A program made the translations under genes and the position numbers. A stretch of DNA of 64,000 nucleotides, taken from Streptomyces sp. Tue 6430. Its GTDB lineage: Bacteria > Actinomycetota > Actinomycetes > Streptomycetales > Streptomycetaceae. Below the pieces are notes generated by a model. That model was given only the letters and a program-made list of their open reading frames with translations. It searched no databases and was not told the origin of the DNA. This document shows, in pieces, positions 19,607 to 29,004 of this stretch (its first letter is position 1; every line of letters begins with the position of its first letter). Location of the stretch: assembly GCA_021568835.1 (NCBI GenBank), contig JAKGSH010000010.1:496001-560000 (forward strand). Direction: 5' to 3'.

Positions 19607-20830
19607 TCAGTCTCCCCCGCAGGCCTCCCCGAAGAAGTCCAGGTTCTCCTGGAGCGATTTCATCAGCCGGTCCCGTTCGGCGTCGTCCACCTGCACCGGG
19701 ACCACGCCGCGGACGCCGGTCAGCCTGCGGAAACCGCCCCGGCTCTCCAGCCGGCCCTGCACCCGCACCGGCAGTCCGACCAGATGGGCCTGGCCGGCGA
19801 TGCGGTAGTCCTCCTCGTCGAGGGTGAGCCGGACGTGCGGGACCTCGGCCCCGGCGAGCACCCGCAACCGTACGCCGCCCTCGCCGCGCGGCCCCGACCT
19901 GCGCAGCCGGACCACGGCGCCGGTGATCCGCACGGACACGGAGGGTTCCTCGCGCAGGTAGCGGGCGCCCGCCTCGCACAGGGCGGTGAGGTCCCCGGGG
20001 AGAACTCCACGGGGCCGGCACCGGCCGCGCAGTTCTCGGGGACCCCGGCGGCGGGCGCCCACTCGACGGCGATCCGGGCTCCCTCCGTGCCGCGCACCAG
20101 GTCGACGATCGCCTCGGTCAGCTCGCGGCTGGCACCGGCCTCCACGGCACCGTCGAAGGCGTCCATGCCGCCGGTGGCGCGCCGGTAGTCGATGGCCTCG
20201 CGGACGGCGTGCAGCGCCTGGTGGAGGCGTACGGCCAGGGGCGGGCCGGGCCGACGGGGGCGAAGGCGGTCAGCCGTCGGCCGTCGGCGGCGGTGCCGAC
20301 GAGGACGCTCTCCAGCAGGGCGCCGGCCGACCGCCGGTGCCGGGCGCCGTGGTAGCCGGCCCGCGCGCGGGTGGCGAGCGCGCCGGCGAGCAGCATCTGC
20401 CGGGCGGCGTCGCGCAGCCGGTCCTCGACCGCCCAGGAGGCGGTTCCGGCCGCCTCGGCGGGCCCGGACGGGGTCTCCCGCCACCAGCGGATCTCGTCGC
20501 TCGGGACGGCCAGGGCGAGGAGCACCTCGCGGGCGGCGGGCGTCTGGCTGCGCTCCAGCGCCAGCAGTGCCTCGCCGAGCAGGTCGTCGCTGTCGGGGAA
20601 GGCGCGGTTCTCCGGTACGAGCAGGCTGGTCGCGGCGCCGCCCGGCCCGGGCGGGGTCCAGCGGCCGTACCGGCCGGCGGCACCACCGCGGCGCTGCCAG
20701 CCGTGCCGGCGCAGCAGAGCGCCGAGGACGGCCGGGTCGACGTCGGCGGCCTCGGGGGCCGGTTCCAGGAGGAGTCGACGGGGTGCGGCCGTACCGGCCT
20801 CGGGGGGTCCTCCAGGGGGCGGTGCGTCAT
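19607..20830 (-). CDS. Unknown protein coupled to a DUF4365 gene (three frameshifts)
   Basis: About 408 aa after correction. The frame breaks at ~20802-20807, ~20245 and ~19993-20000; each is repaired by one missing G/C. Recognisable stretches: MTHRPLEDPP, DVDPAVLGALLRRHGWQRRG, LLALAVPSDEIRWWRE, AVREAIDYRRATGGMDAFDG and a C-terminal beta-rich half (VSVRITGAVVRLRR, VQGRLESRGGFRRLTGVRG). I do not recognise the family. Its ATG overlaps the stop of the DUF4365 gene by four bases, so the two are made together. Confidence 0.75.
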
Positions 20831-21393
20831 GGTCTGCCTCCTGTCCCGACCCGCGTCATGATCTCGCACAGCGCCCGGTCGTCGAAGATCCGCGCGGTCG
20901 GGACGCGCACGCTGGTCCGGAACCGGCCGGTGACCGGATGCCCGGCCAGGTTGACCCAGTAGCAGCAGTGCCGCAGGTCGAGCCGGTCGTGTCCGGCCCG
21001 CAGCCACTGGTCCTGCGAGCGCGGGACGATCATCACGACGAGGATCTTGTGGACCGACACCGGGGTGCGGGCGAGCTTGCGCAGGTGGTCGTTGTCCAGC
21101 GTGAAGGAGAAGGAGTGCCCCGGAGGGCGGGGCGGGAGCTGGTACGTGGCCTTCAGCTGCACCTTGATGGTCACCTCGTCGTCGACGGTGTGACCGGGGG
21201 CGCTGTGGCTGACGTGCCAGTCGATGCCGTTGTCGGGGAACGGCTGGGACAGCGAACAGCCCGCGGCCGCGGCGACCGCGTGGAGATAGCCCACCTGGAG
21301 TGTCTCCATGCACGCCGTGGTGGCGAGTGATCCACGAGGGGGGCCCGTGAGTTCGGGCAGCAGCCCGCCCCGTTCGGGCTGCGCTGTCACCAT
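20827..21393 (-). CDS. DUF4365 domain protein (nuclease-fold-like)
   Basis: 188 aa. The central segment DNGIDWHVSH ... VTIKVQLKATY has the D-then-QxK spacing seen in PD-(D/E)XK-type DUF4365 proteins, followed by the conserved RCCYWVNLAGHP-like C-terminus. No enzymatic activity can be assigned from sequence alone. It is the first gene of a two-gene unit (ATGA overlap with the unknown gene) and is divergent from a DnaQ-type exonuclease. Confidence 0.8.
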   Translation of the reverse strand: MVTAQPERGGLLPELTGPPRGSLATTACMETLQVGYLHAVAAAAGCSLSQPFPDNGIDWHVSHSAPGHTVDDEVTIKVQLKATYQLPPRPPGHSFSFTLDNDHLRKLARTPVSVHKILVVMIVPRSQDQWLRAGHDRLDLRHCCYWVNLAGHPVTGRFRTSVRVPTARIFDDRALCEIMTRVGTGGRP

Positions 21394-21584
21394 GACCCAA
21401 CAGCCTTCCGAGCAATGAGGATCCCCGTGCCGGGGACCGGGAGAACTTCGCGCCGGGCCCCTGAACTGGCAAGACCCGTACTCCTGTTGTCTCCTCGCGG
21501 CGTACGGCGCAAACAGCCCGGGTATCACCGGATGGGCAGGGAACGGGACATCAGCTGCCGTGGGTGAGTGAGGGGTTGGTGGAT

Positions 21585-22310
21585 ATGACGAGCTGGTACG
21601 AGGGCCCGCTGGCGGCCTTCGACACGGAGACGACGGGCGTCGACGTCGAGACCGACCGGATCGTGTCGGCCGCGCTGGTCGTGCAGGAGGCGCCGGGCCA
21701 CCGGCCCCGGGTGAGCCGGTGGCTGGTGAACCCGGGCGTGCCGGTGCCCGAAGGGGCGACGGCGGTCCACGGGCTGACGGACGAACACCTTCAGCGCAAC
21801 GGCCGCTGGCCGGCGCCGGTGATGTACGAGATAGCCGAAATCCTGGGCGAACAGGCGTCGGCGGGGCGGCCGTTGGTGGTGATGAACGCGCCGTTCGACC
21901 TGACGCTGCTCGACCGCGAGCTGCGCCGGCACCGCGCGTCCACGCTGGGCCACTGGCTGGAGCAGGCGCCGCTGCGGGTGCTGGACCCGCGGGTCCTGGA
22001 CAAGCACCTGGACCGCTACCGCAAGGGCCGCCGCACGCTCACCGACCTGTGCGGGCACTACGAGGTGACGCTGGCCGAGGCGCACGACGCGGCCGCGGAC
22101 GCGCTGGCCGCGCTGGAGGTCGTACGGGCGCTGGGCCGGCGTTTCGCGGCCCGGCTGGAGCGGCTGTCCCCCGCCGAGCTGCACGCGCTCCAGACCTCCT
22201 GGCACGCGGCGCAGGCCCGCGGGCTCCAGGCGTGGTTCGCGCGCAGCGGCACCCCCGAGACGGTCGACACGTCCTGGCCGCTGCGCCCGGCGCTGTCGGC
22301 GGCGGCGTGA
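21585..22310 (+). CDS. DnaQ/DEDD-type 3'-5' exonuclease
   Basis: ~241-aa 3'-5' exonuclease. Exo I is AAFDTETTGVD, Exo II VVMNAPFDLTLLDREL, Exo III HDAAADALAALEV with the His-x4-Asp spacing of DEDDh enzymes. It is a stand-alone proofreading-type domain with no helicase or polymerase attached. I start at the ATG (MTSWYEGPLAAFD), nine bases after GAGGGG; a GTG at 21564 is possible. About 190 bp separates it from the divergent DUF4365 gene. Confidence 0.9.
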   Translation: MTSWYEGPLAAFDTETTGVDVETDRIVSAALVVQEAPGHRPRVSRWLVNPGVPVPEGATAVHGLTDEHLQRNGRWPAPVMYEIAEILGEQASAGRPLVVMNAPFDLTLLDRELRRHRASTLGHWLEQAPLRVLDPRVLDKHLDRYRKGRRTLTDLCGHYEVTLAEAHDAAADALAALEVVRALGRRFAARLERLSPAELHALQTSWHAAQARGLQAWFARSGTPETVDTSWPLRPALSAAA

Positions 22311-22344
22311 GGAGGGGCGCCCTCCCGGCCCGCGGGGGTCATGC

Positions 22345-22374
22345 AAAAAGCCGGTCCGCGTGCTGCGGACCGGC
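22345..22374 (-). terminator. Intrinsic terminator of tRNA-Val(CAC) copy 1
   Basis: On the minus strand, GCCGGTCCGC-AGCAC-GCGGACCGGC is followed by five T residues. It lies 10 bp past the tRNA 3' end, a textbook rho-independent terminator. Confidence 0.9.
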
Positions 22375-22383
22375 CTTTCCCGG

Positions 22384-22455
22384 TGGGCGATACTGGGTTC
22401 GAACCAGTGACCTCTTCGGTGTGAACGAAGCGCTCTCCCACTGAGCTAATCGCCC
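22384..22455 (-). tRNA. tRNA-Val(CAC), copy 1
   Basis: 72 nt, without encoded CCA. Acceptor GGGCGAT/ATCGCCC, D-arm AGCTCAGTGGGAGAGC, anticodon stem CTTCG with loop TTCACAC (anticodon CAC), T-arm CTGGTTCGAACCCAG. Identical over all 72 bases to the gene at 33358-33429. Confidence 0.95.
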
Positions 22456-22468
22456 GGGAACGGACTGA

Positions 22469-22497
22469 ACAATACAGGTCCCCTCGGGTTCCTTCAA
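22469..22497 (-). promoter_or_regulatory. Promoter of tRNA-Val(CAC) copy 1
   Basis: Minus-strand TTGAAG (22497-22492), 17-bp spacer, TATTGT (22474-22469), followed 13 bp later by the mature tRNA. A good vegetative (HrdB-type) match. The -35 box overlaps the last codon and stop of the upstream lipid-binding-like gene. Confidence 0.75.
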
Positions 22498-22940
22498 ACC
22501 GCTTCGAGATACCGGAGCAGGCCGCGTCGCCCGGCCCTCATCATCAGCCGGTGGTTGGCGCGGAACAGCGGACGCCCGGGCACGGCGAACCTCCTGAGCA
22601 GCGGCTTGGTGACGTCGACGACCTGCTCGTACCGGGCCAGGCTCCCGGAGCCGTGCGCGGTGACCGTCCAGCGCGCCCAGCCCTCGAGGTCCCCGGTCAT
22701 CGCGGTCTCCAGCACACCGGCCGCCGGGTCGCGCCGCACCTCCCGCACGGTGAAGGTCAGGCGGTACGGCAGGAACGAGCGCACGGTGATGACGCCGGTG
22801 GTGCCGTCGAGCCGGGTCACCTCGCGGACCTGCGGCCACCAGCGCGGATAGTCCTCGACCCGTTCCAGGGCCGCGTGGACGACGGCGGGCGGCGCGGGCA
22901 GCGGCCACCGGCTGAGGAAACGGTAGTGGTTGCGGTCCAT
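22494..22940 (-). CDS. SRPBCC (START/polyketide cyclase-like) family protein
   Basis: 148 aa from MDRNHYRFLSRW (a longer start at 22961 is possible). The pattern WPLPAPPAVVHAALERVEDYPRWWPQVREV is the usual N-terminal helix-turn of SRPBCC lipid-binding-fold proteins, and the C-terminal long helix is LFRANHRLMMRAGRRGLLRYL. The ligand is unknown. It ends inside the promoter of tRNA-Val copy 1. Confidence 0.8.
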   Translation of the reverse strand: MDRNHYRFLSRWPLPAPPAVVHAALERVEDYPRWWPQVREVTRLDGTTGVITVRSFLPYRLTFTVREVRRDPAAGVLETAMTGDLEGWARWTVTAHGSGSLARYEQVVDVTKPLLRRFAVPGRPLFRANHRLMMRAGRRGLLRYLEAV

Positions 22941-23003
22941 GCGTCGAGTGTGCCCGCCCACAGGCCGAAACGACCGCGCGACCGGGATGACCGGGTTGAC
23001 CGG

Positions 23004-23035
23004 ACGGCCAGACGGCCAGGCGGCCAGGCGGCCGG
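23004..23035. repeat. Four 8-bp tandem units
   Basis: ACGGCCAG ACGGCCAG GCGGCCAG GCGGCCGG, in a 197-bp divergent gap also rich in GACCGG motifs. No gene is seen in this gap; promoters for the two flanking genes are expected here. Confidence 0.6.
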
Positions 23036-23137
23036 AATGATCGGACCGGCCGGAGTGACCGCACCGGCCGGGATCTGAGTACGTCCTGAGTAGCCACGCT
23101 CATGCCCCGCGGCGTGGCGCGGGCCACACTCCGTTCC

Positions 23138-25476
23138 ATGACGCCCCTTCCGCCCCCGGCCGAGGAGCTGCGGCTCCTCGACGCAGAGCTGTGGCAACTG
23201 GACGCCCGCCGGACCCAGTTGCTCGCGCGCCGCGCCTGGCTGGTCGCCTCGCTCCGGTCATCGAGCCCGGCCGCGCCGCCCCTGCCCCCGACCGTGCCCC
23301 GCCCCGAGGCGAGCGCCCCGCGGGTCCAGAACGTGCTCCTGCTGCTCGGCGGCATCCTGCTCACCGTCGCGGCGATCGCGTTCACGCTCGTCAGCTGGGG
23401 GCACCTCGGCATCACCGGACGGGCCCTGGTCCTCGGCACGGTCACGCTGGCGGTGCTCGCCGCCCCGCTGCCGTTGCTGCGGCGCGGACTGCGCTCGACG
23501 GCGGAGTCGGTGGCCGGTCTGGGCCTGGCCCTGACGGTGCTGGACGCCTACGCCCTGCACGAGGCGGCCCTCACCGGCACCGACGGCACGGGCTACGCGG
23601 CGGGCGCGGCGGCGGTGCTCGCCGGGCTCTGGGCGGCGTACGGCCGCGGTCTCGGCGCCCTGCGGCTGCCGCTGCCCGCCGCGTTGGTGGCGGCCCAGTT
23701 CCCCCTGGTTCTCTGGGCGGTCGCGGCGGGCGCGGATCCCCACGCGGTGGCGACGGCGCTGCTGGTGACGGCCGGCCTCGACACGGTCCTGGCGCTGGTG
23801 CTGCCGGCCGGTGCCGTCGGTGCCATCCGGGTGACTGCCACCGCCGGCGGGTACGGCCTGGGCGGCTGGGGTGTTCTGGCGGCGGGCTGGCTGTCGTGGA
23901 CGGCCACCGGTCCGGGCGCCGCCGCCCGTGCGGCGGTGCTCCTCGCCTTCGCGGCGGTGATCGCCCTGGTGGCGGCCGCGCGGCTGCCGGAGCCGGGCGT
24001 CGCGGCGGGCACGGCGGTCGCCGGGGGTCTGCTGCTGGTGGCGGCGGGCGGCGGCCCGCTGCGGGCCGCCCTGCCCGCCGGCTGGGCGGTCCCGGTCCAT
24101 CTGGCGTTCGGCGTCGCGCTGTTGGCGGCGGTGCGCGCGGACCGGCTCCCCGAGCCGGTGCGGCAGGGGCTGGTCCGGGCCGCCGCCGCCGTGCAGGCCC
24201 TCGCGCTGCTGTGGGCGGTGCCGCTGGTGGTCGTCACGCTGCTGGGACCGCTCGGCTGGGCGGAGCGTCCCTGGCGGGGCGAGCCGTCGGACGCCCGCGC
24301 CGCGGTCACCGTGCACACGCCGTGGCCGCCGTACGCGGGGCAGGCCCTCCTCGTCCTGGTGGCCGTCGCCGGCGTCCTGTTCCTGGCCGGGCGGCACGAG
24401 GCCCGGCGGCCGTGGGCGCGGACCGGAGCGCTGGTCCTGGCCTGGGCGGGCTGCGTGGCCCTCCCGGCGGTGCTCGGACTCCCCTACGTCGCGGCCCTGG
24501 CGGTGCTGGGAGCGCTGACGGTGGCGACGGTCTTCCTGCCGACGCCGTGGCCGGCCCTGGCCGGCTCGCTCCACCTGGCGTTCCTCTCCCTGGCGACGCA
24601 GTCGGCGACCCTGACCGTCCTGTCGGCACTGACCGTGTCGTGCGCGGCGGCGTCCCGGTGGCCCCGCCTCACCCCGGTCGCGGCGCCCGCCGCCCTCGGG
24701 TACGCCACCGCGCTGGCCGCCGCGACCGGCGCCGCGGCGGGCTGGCAGCCGTCCCACACGGCGCTGCTCGTCCTCTGCGTCCCCGCGGCCGCCGCCCTGA
24801 CCGCCGCCCGGCTCGGCGCGTCACCGGCGACCGTGCCGGTCGAGACGGCGGGAGCCGCCGCCGCGCTGCTCGCCCTGGGCCTGGCGGTGACCGACGCGCC
24901 GATGCTGGCCACGGTGCTGGCGGCCTGCGCCACGATCGCCGCGGGCACGGCGGCCCGGCCCGACCGGCGCCAGGCCGCGTACCCGGCCGCCGCCCTGTTC
25001 CTGCTGGCCGCCTGGGTCAGGCTCGCCGCCTGGGACGTCACCACCCCGGAGGCGTACACGCTTCCCGTGACCGTCCCGGCACTGCTCGTCGGCGCCTGGC
25101 GCCGGCACCGCGATCCGCTGACCCGGTCGTGGACGGCTTACGGCCCCGGCCTGGCCGCGACCCTGGTGCCGAGCCTCGCCGCGGCCTGGCGCGACCCGGA
25201 GTGGCCGCGCCCGCTGCTGCTGGGTGCGGCCGCCCTCCTGGTCACGCTGCTCGGTGCCCGGCACCGGCTGCGGGCCCCGCTGCTCCTCGGCGGCTCGGTG
25301 CTGGTGCTGGACGCCCTCCACGAACTGGCCCCCTACCTGGTGCAGGTGGCCGACGCGCTGCCCCGCTGGGTGCCCCCGCGCTCGCCGGAGTCCTGCTGCT
25401 CGCCGTGGGTGCGACCTACGAGCGGCGACTGCGGGACGTCCGGCACGTGCGGGAGGTGCTGGGCAGGCTGAACTAG
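23138..25476 (+). CDS. Large polytopic membrane protein, SCO7613-C-terminal-like (one frameshift)
   Basis: ~779 aa with some 20 or more hydrophobic helices after a short helical N-terminus (EELRLLDAELWQLDARRTQL, about residues 8-27). It resembles a class of very hydrophobic Streptomyces membrane proteins annotated through an SCO7613 C-terminal domain; no substrate or activity is known. At 25373-25377 a C is missing; restored, the end reads PPALAGVLLLAVGATYERRLR and stops at 25476. The uninterrupted frame would otherwise end in unrelated Cys-rich residues. Confidence 0.8.
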
Positions 25477-25495
25477 CCCGCGAGGAACCCGCCTT

Positions 25496-25528
25496 CGGGG
25501 AACCGGTCCCGCGCGGACCGGTTCCCCG
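25496..25528. terminator. Bidirectional hairpin between convergent genes
   Basis: A 14-bp perfect stem (CGGGGAACCGGTCC / GGACCGGTTCCCCG) with a five-base loop lies 20 bp after the membrane protein and 9 bp before the 3' end of the lyase gene. Confidence 0.8.
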
Positions 25529-25536
25529 CGGCTTCC

Positions 25537-28275
25537 CTACGACGGCATCCTGTCGCCGAGGAGTGCCAGGTTCTCGATGGCGGCGAGGCCGTAGAGCGCG
25601 GTGTCGTTGGTGGACACCCACGCGGCCTCGCTGCCCGGCACCAGGGTGACGGGCCCGCTCAGTGCCTCCGTCTTCCAGGGCGCGGACTCCTTGTAGCCGT
25701 CGGAGTTGTAGAACTTCTCCCAGGCCCGCTTGGCGAGTTTGTCGTCCCCGGTCCGCACGGCGGCGTACGCGTCGAGGCGGGAGTGGCCCTGGAACAGCAG
25801 CAGGGTGCCGAAGTGGGAGCCGTAGCGGGCCGCCTGCTCGGCCTTGGTGGCGTTGAAGTAGCGGCAGTAGTCGAAGTAGGCCTCGTTGAACTTCGGCATG
25901 TCCACGAGGTGGATGAGCTCGGCGCACAGCTCGTTGAGACCGAAGACGGCCGAGAGGTGCGAGACGCCGACGGCGGGCTTGTCGGCGACGGCGAACCTCC
26001 CGGTGTCCAGGTCGTAGAGGCCGGTGCCCTGGACGAACCCGTTGGGCTGGGCGGCGATCGTCTCCATCGTCGACAGCACGCGCGCCCTGGCCTTCTCCCA
26101 CTTGGGGCCCTTGCGCTCCCACTCCGTGAGCCAGGCCGACACCAGGCCGCTCCAGTCCGTGCCGAAGCCGATCGACAGGGCGTGCCGGTCGGGGGTGTAC
26201 GGCTCGGTGCGGATCTTGCGGATCGGGTCCAGGACGAGGAACGTCTCGTCGGAGTCGACGTTGGCGTGCATGAGGTCGCCGACCCGCTCGTCCGCCGTGA
26301 GGAAGTAGTAGTAGCGGCGGTACGTCGTGTTGGCGATGCGCTGCTGTTTGGCGCTGTCGGCGTAGTGCTGGACGCCGTGCCGGGTGCCGAGGCCGGCCCA
26401 CTGCCCGAGGTGGTATACGTCCACCTCGCCGGTGTGCCGGGTCATCGCCTCGGCGAAGCGGAAGAGGTCCGACCGGCCGCTGCGCAGGTACGCGAACCAG
26501 AGCCAGAGGTCCGGAGACAGCTCGGAGTTGTCCCAGGCGTAGCCGCCGATGTCGTAGCGCCACTGGTGCCGCACGGTGTCGTAGGTGTGCATGATGTCGC
26601 CGTGGTCCCAGAAGCCGTACCAGCGGCGCTGCTCCACCTGGTCCTTGTAGTAGGTGAAGAGGAAGTCGAGGTGGTCCTCGATCTTCGCCTTGGCGGGGGT
26701 GGAGCGGTCCGGCTCGGAGTAGAGGCCCGGACCGAAGACCTGGGCCTTGATGAGCTGCTTGGGCGGGGCGGCGAGCTGGGGCAGCACCCGGACCGCCTCG
26801 ACCTGCTCGGCGAGCCGGGCGGGGGTCGGTGTCGACTCGTTGGCCCAGAAGAGGAGTTCGGAGGTGCGGGCGATGCCGTAGGGGGTGCCGAAGCCGGGCT
26901 CGTAGTCCTCGTAGGTGATGTTGAGGCCCTCGAGCTGTTCGGGGAAGGTGTCCTGCTCCATGCCGTCGTGGTAGAAGCGCAGGTCCATGGGCTGCGCCTC
27001 GGGCGACCAGAGCCAGAGGGTGACCTCGGCCTCCTCGGTCTGGGCGTCGCGGATGTCGAGCTGGGCGGGGAACCTCTCCCAGAAGTCCCGCAGCCCGAAG
27101 GAGAGTCCGCCGCTCGCCCCGCCGACGTAGCCGAAGCCGGAGGCGCGTCTGCCGCCGCCGGCGCCGATCCAGCCGTGGCCCTTCTTGGTGCGCTTGCGCA
27201 CGGTGAAGCCGTCGGCGGAGAGCTGGGACAGGGTGTAGTCACCCCATTCGGGGATGTACGGGAGCCGGGTGGTGACCCGCTGGTCCCAGGTGGCCGGGTC
27301 GGGCAGCTTCTCCCCCGCGTACTGGGCCGCCTGCACGGCCGCGCCCGGGTCGCGGCGCAGGCCGGTGATGCCCTTGACGGCCTCGCGCAGCAGGCCGGTG
27401 CCCTCGCCGCCGATGCGGACGTGACGGTCGTAGGCCGCGTCACGCATCGGGACGGTGAAGCGCACGCCGAGGCCGCGGATGAAGTCGCCACTGGCCTTGC
27501 CGGGCTCCTGCGTGCCGTCGTAGGTGATGGTGTGCACCATGCGGAAGGAGTCGGCGCCCGCGTAGAAGTAGAGGCGGATCGAGAAGGGCAGCCAACTGCG
27601 GCTGCCCTTGCGGTGCTTGCCGTCGATGCGGACGACGGCGCGGACCGGGCCCTCCTGCTCGACGGTGACGGCGTCGACGGCCCCGTCGAAGCGCTCGGTC
27701 TTGACAGCGCCCTGGTCCCCGTCCTCGATCTCGGGCTGCCGGATCAGCACCAGGCGGCCGTTCCTGGCGATCTCGGTGGAGCCGCGGGTGACCGACTTGA
27801 CGAGGGTGGCGCCGGACTTGCCGATCTTCACGGTGATGACGCCGGTCGACACGTCGATGGTGCCGCCGCTCTTGTCGACGGTGACCTTCCTGGCGGGGGC
27901 GGCCGGTGCGCCGGCGGCCAGGGTGAGCTTGCCGTTGCCCGAACTCACGGCGTGGGCGGTCCACTTGAGGGAGCCGTCCGGCCAGTAGGCGATCGGCCAG
28001 GACTGCACGGGGACGGCCCTGCCGTCGGCGTCCGTCAGCGCGAAGGTCTGGTCCTCCCGGTGGACGCCCATCGGCCAGGGCACGCCGAGCGTGGAGCCGG
28101 GGGCGGCGCCGAGGCCGCCGTCCTCCAGCCAGTCCAGGGTGACCGGGTCGGCGTCCGCGGGCGCCGCCGCGGGGGCCGCCTCGGCGTTCTTCGTCCCTAG
28201 CGCCCAGGAGAACTGTGCGGCGGCTCCGGCGACGGCTGCCGCCTTGAGGAGGGACCTGCGGGGGATGGGAGACAT
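25537..28275 (-). CDS. Secreted exo-rhamnogalacturonan lyase family protein (PL26 / YetA-like)
   Basis: 912 aa. N-terminal Tat signal (RRSLLKAAAVAGAAAQFSWA, processed near AEA). The following RIFT-like N-domain (VTLDWLEDGGLGAAPGSTLG, PWPMGVHREDQTFAL), a beta-sandwich middle (to about residue 430) and a C-terminal alpha/alpha toroid (FLFTYYKDQVEQRRWYGFWD, YDIGGYAWDNSE) match the PcRGLX/YetA-type family, whose fungal member releases unsaturated galacturonosyl-rhamnose from pectin side regions. It is the last gene of a sugar-ABC cluster that also encodes a YesL-like protein, which supports pectin use. Substrate assignment remains inference. Confidence 0.88.
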   Translation of the reverse strand: MSPIPRRSLLKAAAVAGAAAQFSWALGTKNAEAAPAAAPADADPVTLDWLEDGGLGAAPGSTLGVPWPMGVHREDQTFALTDADGRAVPVQSWPIAYWPDGSLKWTAHAVSSGNGKLTLAAGAPAAPARKVTVDKSGGTIDVSTGVITVKIGKSGATLVKSVTRGSTEIARNGRLVLIRQPEIEDGDQGAVKTERFDGAVDAVTVEQEGPVRAVVRIDGKHRKGSRSWLPFSIRLYFYAGADSFRMVHTITYDGTQEPGKASGDFIRGLGVRFTVPMRDAAYDRHVRIGGEGTGLLREAVKGITGLRRDPGAAVQAAQYAGEKLPDPATWDQRVTTRLPYIPEWGDYTLSQLSADGFTVRKRTKKGHGWIGAGGGRRASGFGYVGGASGGLSFGLRDFWERFPAQLDIRDAQTEEAEVTLWLWSPEAQPMDLRFYHDGMEQDTFPEQLEGLNITYEDYEPGFGTPYGIARTSELLFWANESTPTPARLAEQVEAVRVLPQLAAPPKQLIKAQVFGPGLYSEPDRSTPAKAKIEDHLDFLFTYYKDQVEQRRWYGFWDHGDIMHTYDTVRHQWRYDIGGYAWDNSELSPDLWLWFAYLRSGRSDLFRFAEAMTRHTGEVDVYHLGQWAGLGTRHGVQHYADSAKQQRIANTTYRRYYYFLTADERVGDLMHANVDSDETFLVLDPIRKIRTEPYTPDRHALSIGFGTDWSGLVSAWLTEWERKGPKWEKARARVLSTMETIAAQPNGFVQGTGLYDLDTGRFAVADKPAVGVSHLSAVFGLNELCAELIHLVDMPKFNEAYFDYCRYFNATKAEQAARYGSHFGTLLLFQGHSRLDAYAAVRTGDDKLAKRAWEKFYNSDGYKESAPWKTEALSGPVTLVPGSEAAWVSTNDTALYGLAAIENLALLGDRMPS

Positions 28276-28379
28276 GGGATGCTGCCTTTCCTTCCGTGCG
28301 GAATGCAGGGGGTGGTCAGGGGCATGACAGATCGAGGTACGGCGCGCGGGGCGCCGGCCCGAAAGGGGAGCAGCGCCCG

Positions 28380-28994
28380 TCAGCGGCGCCGGTGACGCTC
28401 CTCGACGGCGACGGCCGCCGCCGCGACGGCCCCCAGGACGGGGACCGCCAGCGGCGCGACGAACAGGGCGGACAGGGCCACGACGCCCAGCCCGCAGACG
28501 ATCAGGAAGGACCCGGCGGGGTCGAGCACCGTCCGCCGTCCGGCGTCCGCGAGCAAGCTCCGCCAGGAGGCTCCCGGCGTCCAGACGGCCGTCGCCCGCA
28601 GCAGGGCCACGGTCAGGCCGATCAGCGCGAACAGACCGACGGCACCGGCGAACGGCCCGCCGGGCAGCCCGGCCCGCGCGGCCTGGACGTCCACCCGGAC
28701 CGCGGCGCCGGCCGCCCACCCGGCGAGCCCGACGGCCCAGCCGCGGCGCAGGGCGGCCCGGAAGTCCGCGACGAACTCCCTCAGGCCGCCGCCCTCGTGA
28801 CGCGTACGCCGCCGCAGGTGCCGGGCGCCGGCGGCGAAGGCGGCGGGGTAGGTGACGACCCCGAGACAGGCCACGGCGATCCACACGCCGGTGAGCAGGC
28901 ACTCGGCGAACACCGCGAAGCGCTCGCCGAACACGGACTCCTTGCGCGGGCGCTCCCTGCGCGGGGCGCGCTCCTTCACGCGTGCTCGCGCCAC
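28380..28994 (-). CDS. YesL-like DUF624 membrane protein
   Basis: 204 aa, GTG start, about four to five membrane helices (e.g. AECLLTGVWIAVACLGVVTY; AVGLFALIGLTVALLRAT; FLIVCGLGVVALSALFVAPL). The pattern and context fit the DUF624/YesL family. In Bacillus subtilis yesL lies in the rhamnogalacturonan operon; its molecular role is not established. Only 10 bp separates it from the permease gene upstream, so it belongs to this operon. Confidence 0.82.
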   Translation of the reverse strand: MARARVKERAPRRERPRKESVFGERFAVFAECLLTGVWIAVACLGVVTYPAAFAAGARHLRRRTRHEGGGLREFVADFRAALRRGWAVGLAGWAAGAAVRVDVQAARAGLPGGPFAGAVGLFALIGLTVALLRATAVWTPGASWRSLLADAGRRTVLDPAGSFLIVCGLGVVALSALFVAPLAVPVLGAVAAAAVAVEERHRRR

Positions 28995-29004
28995 GGTGAC
29001 CGCC

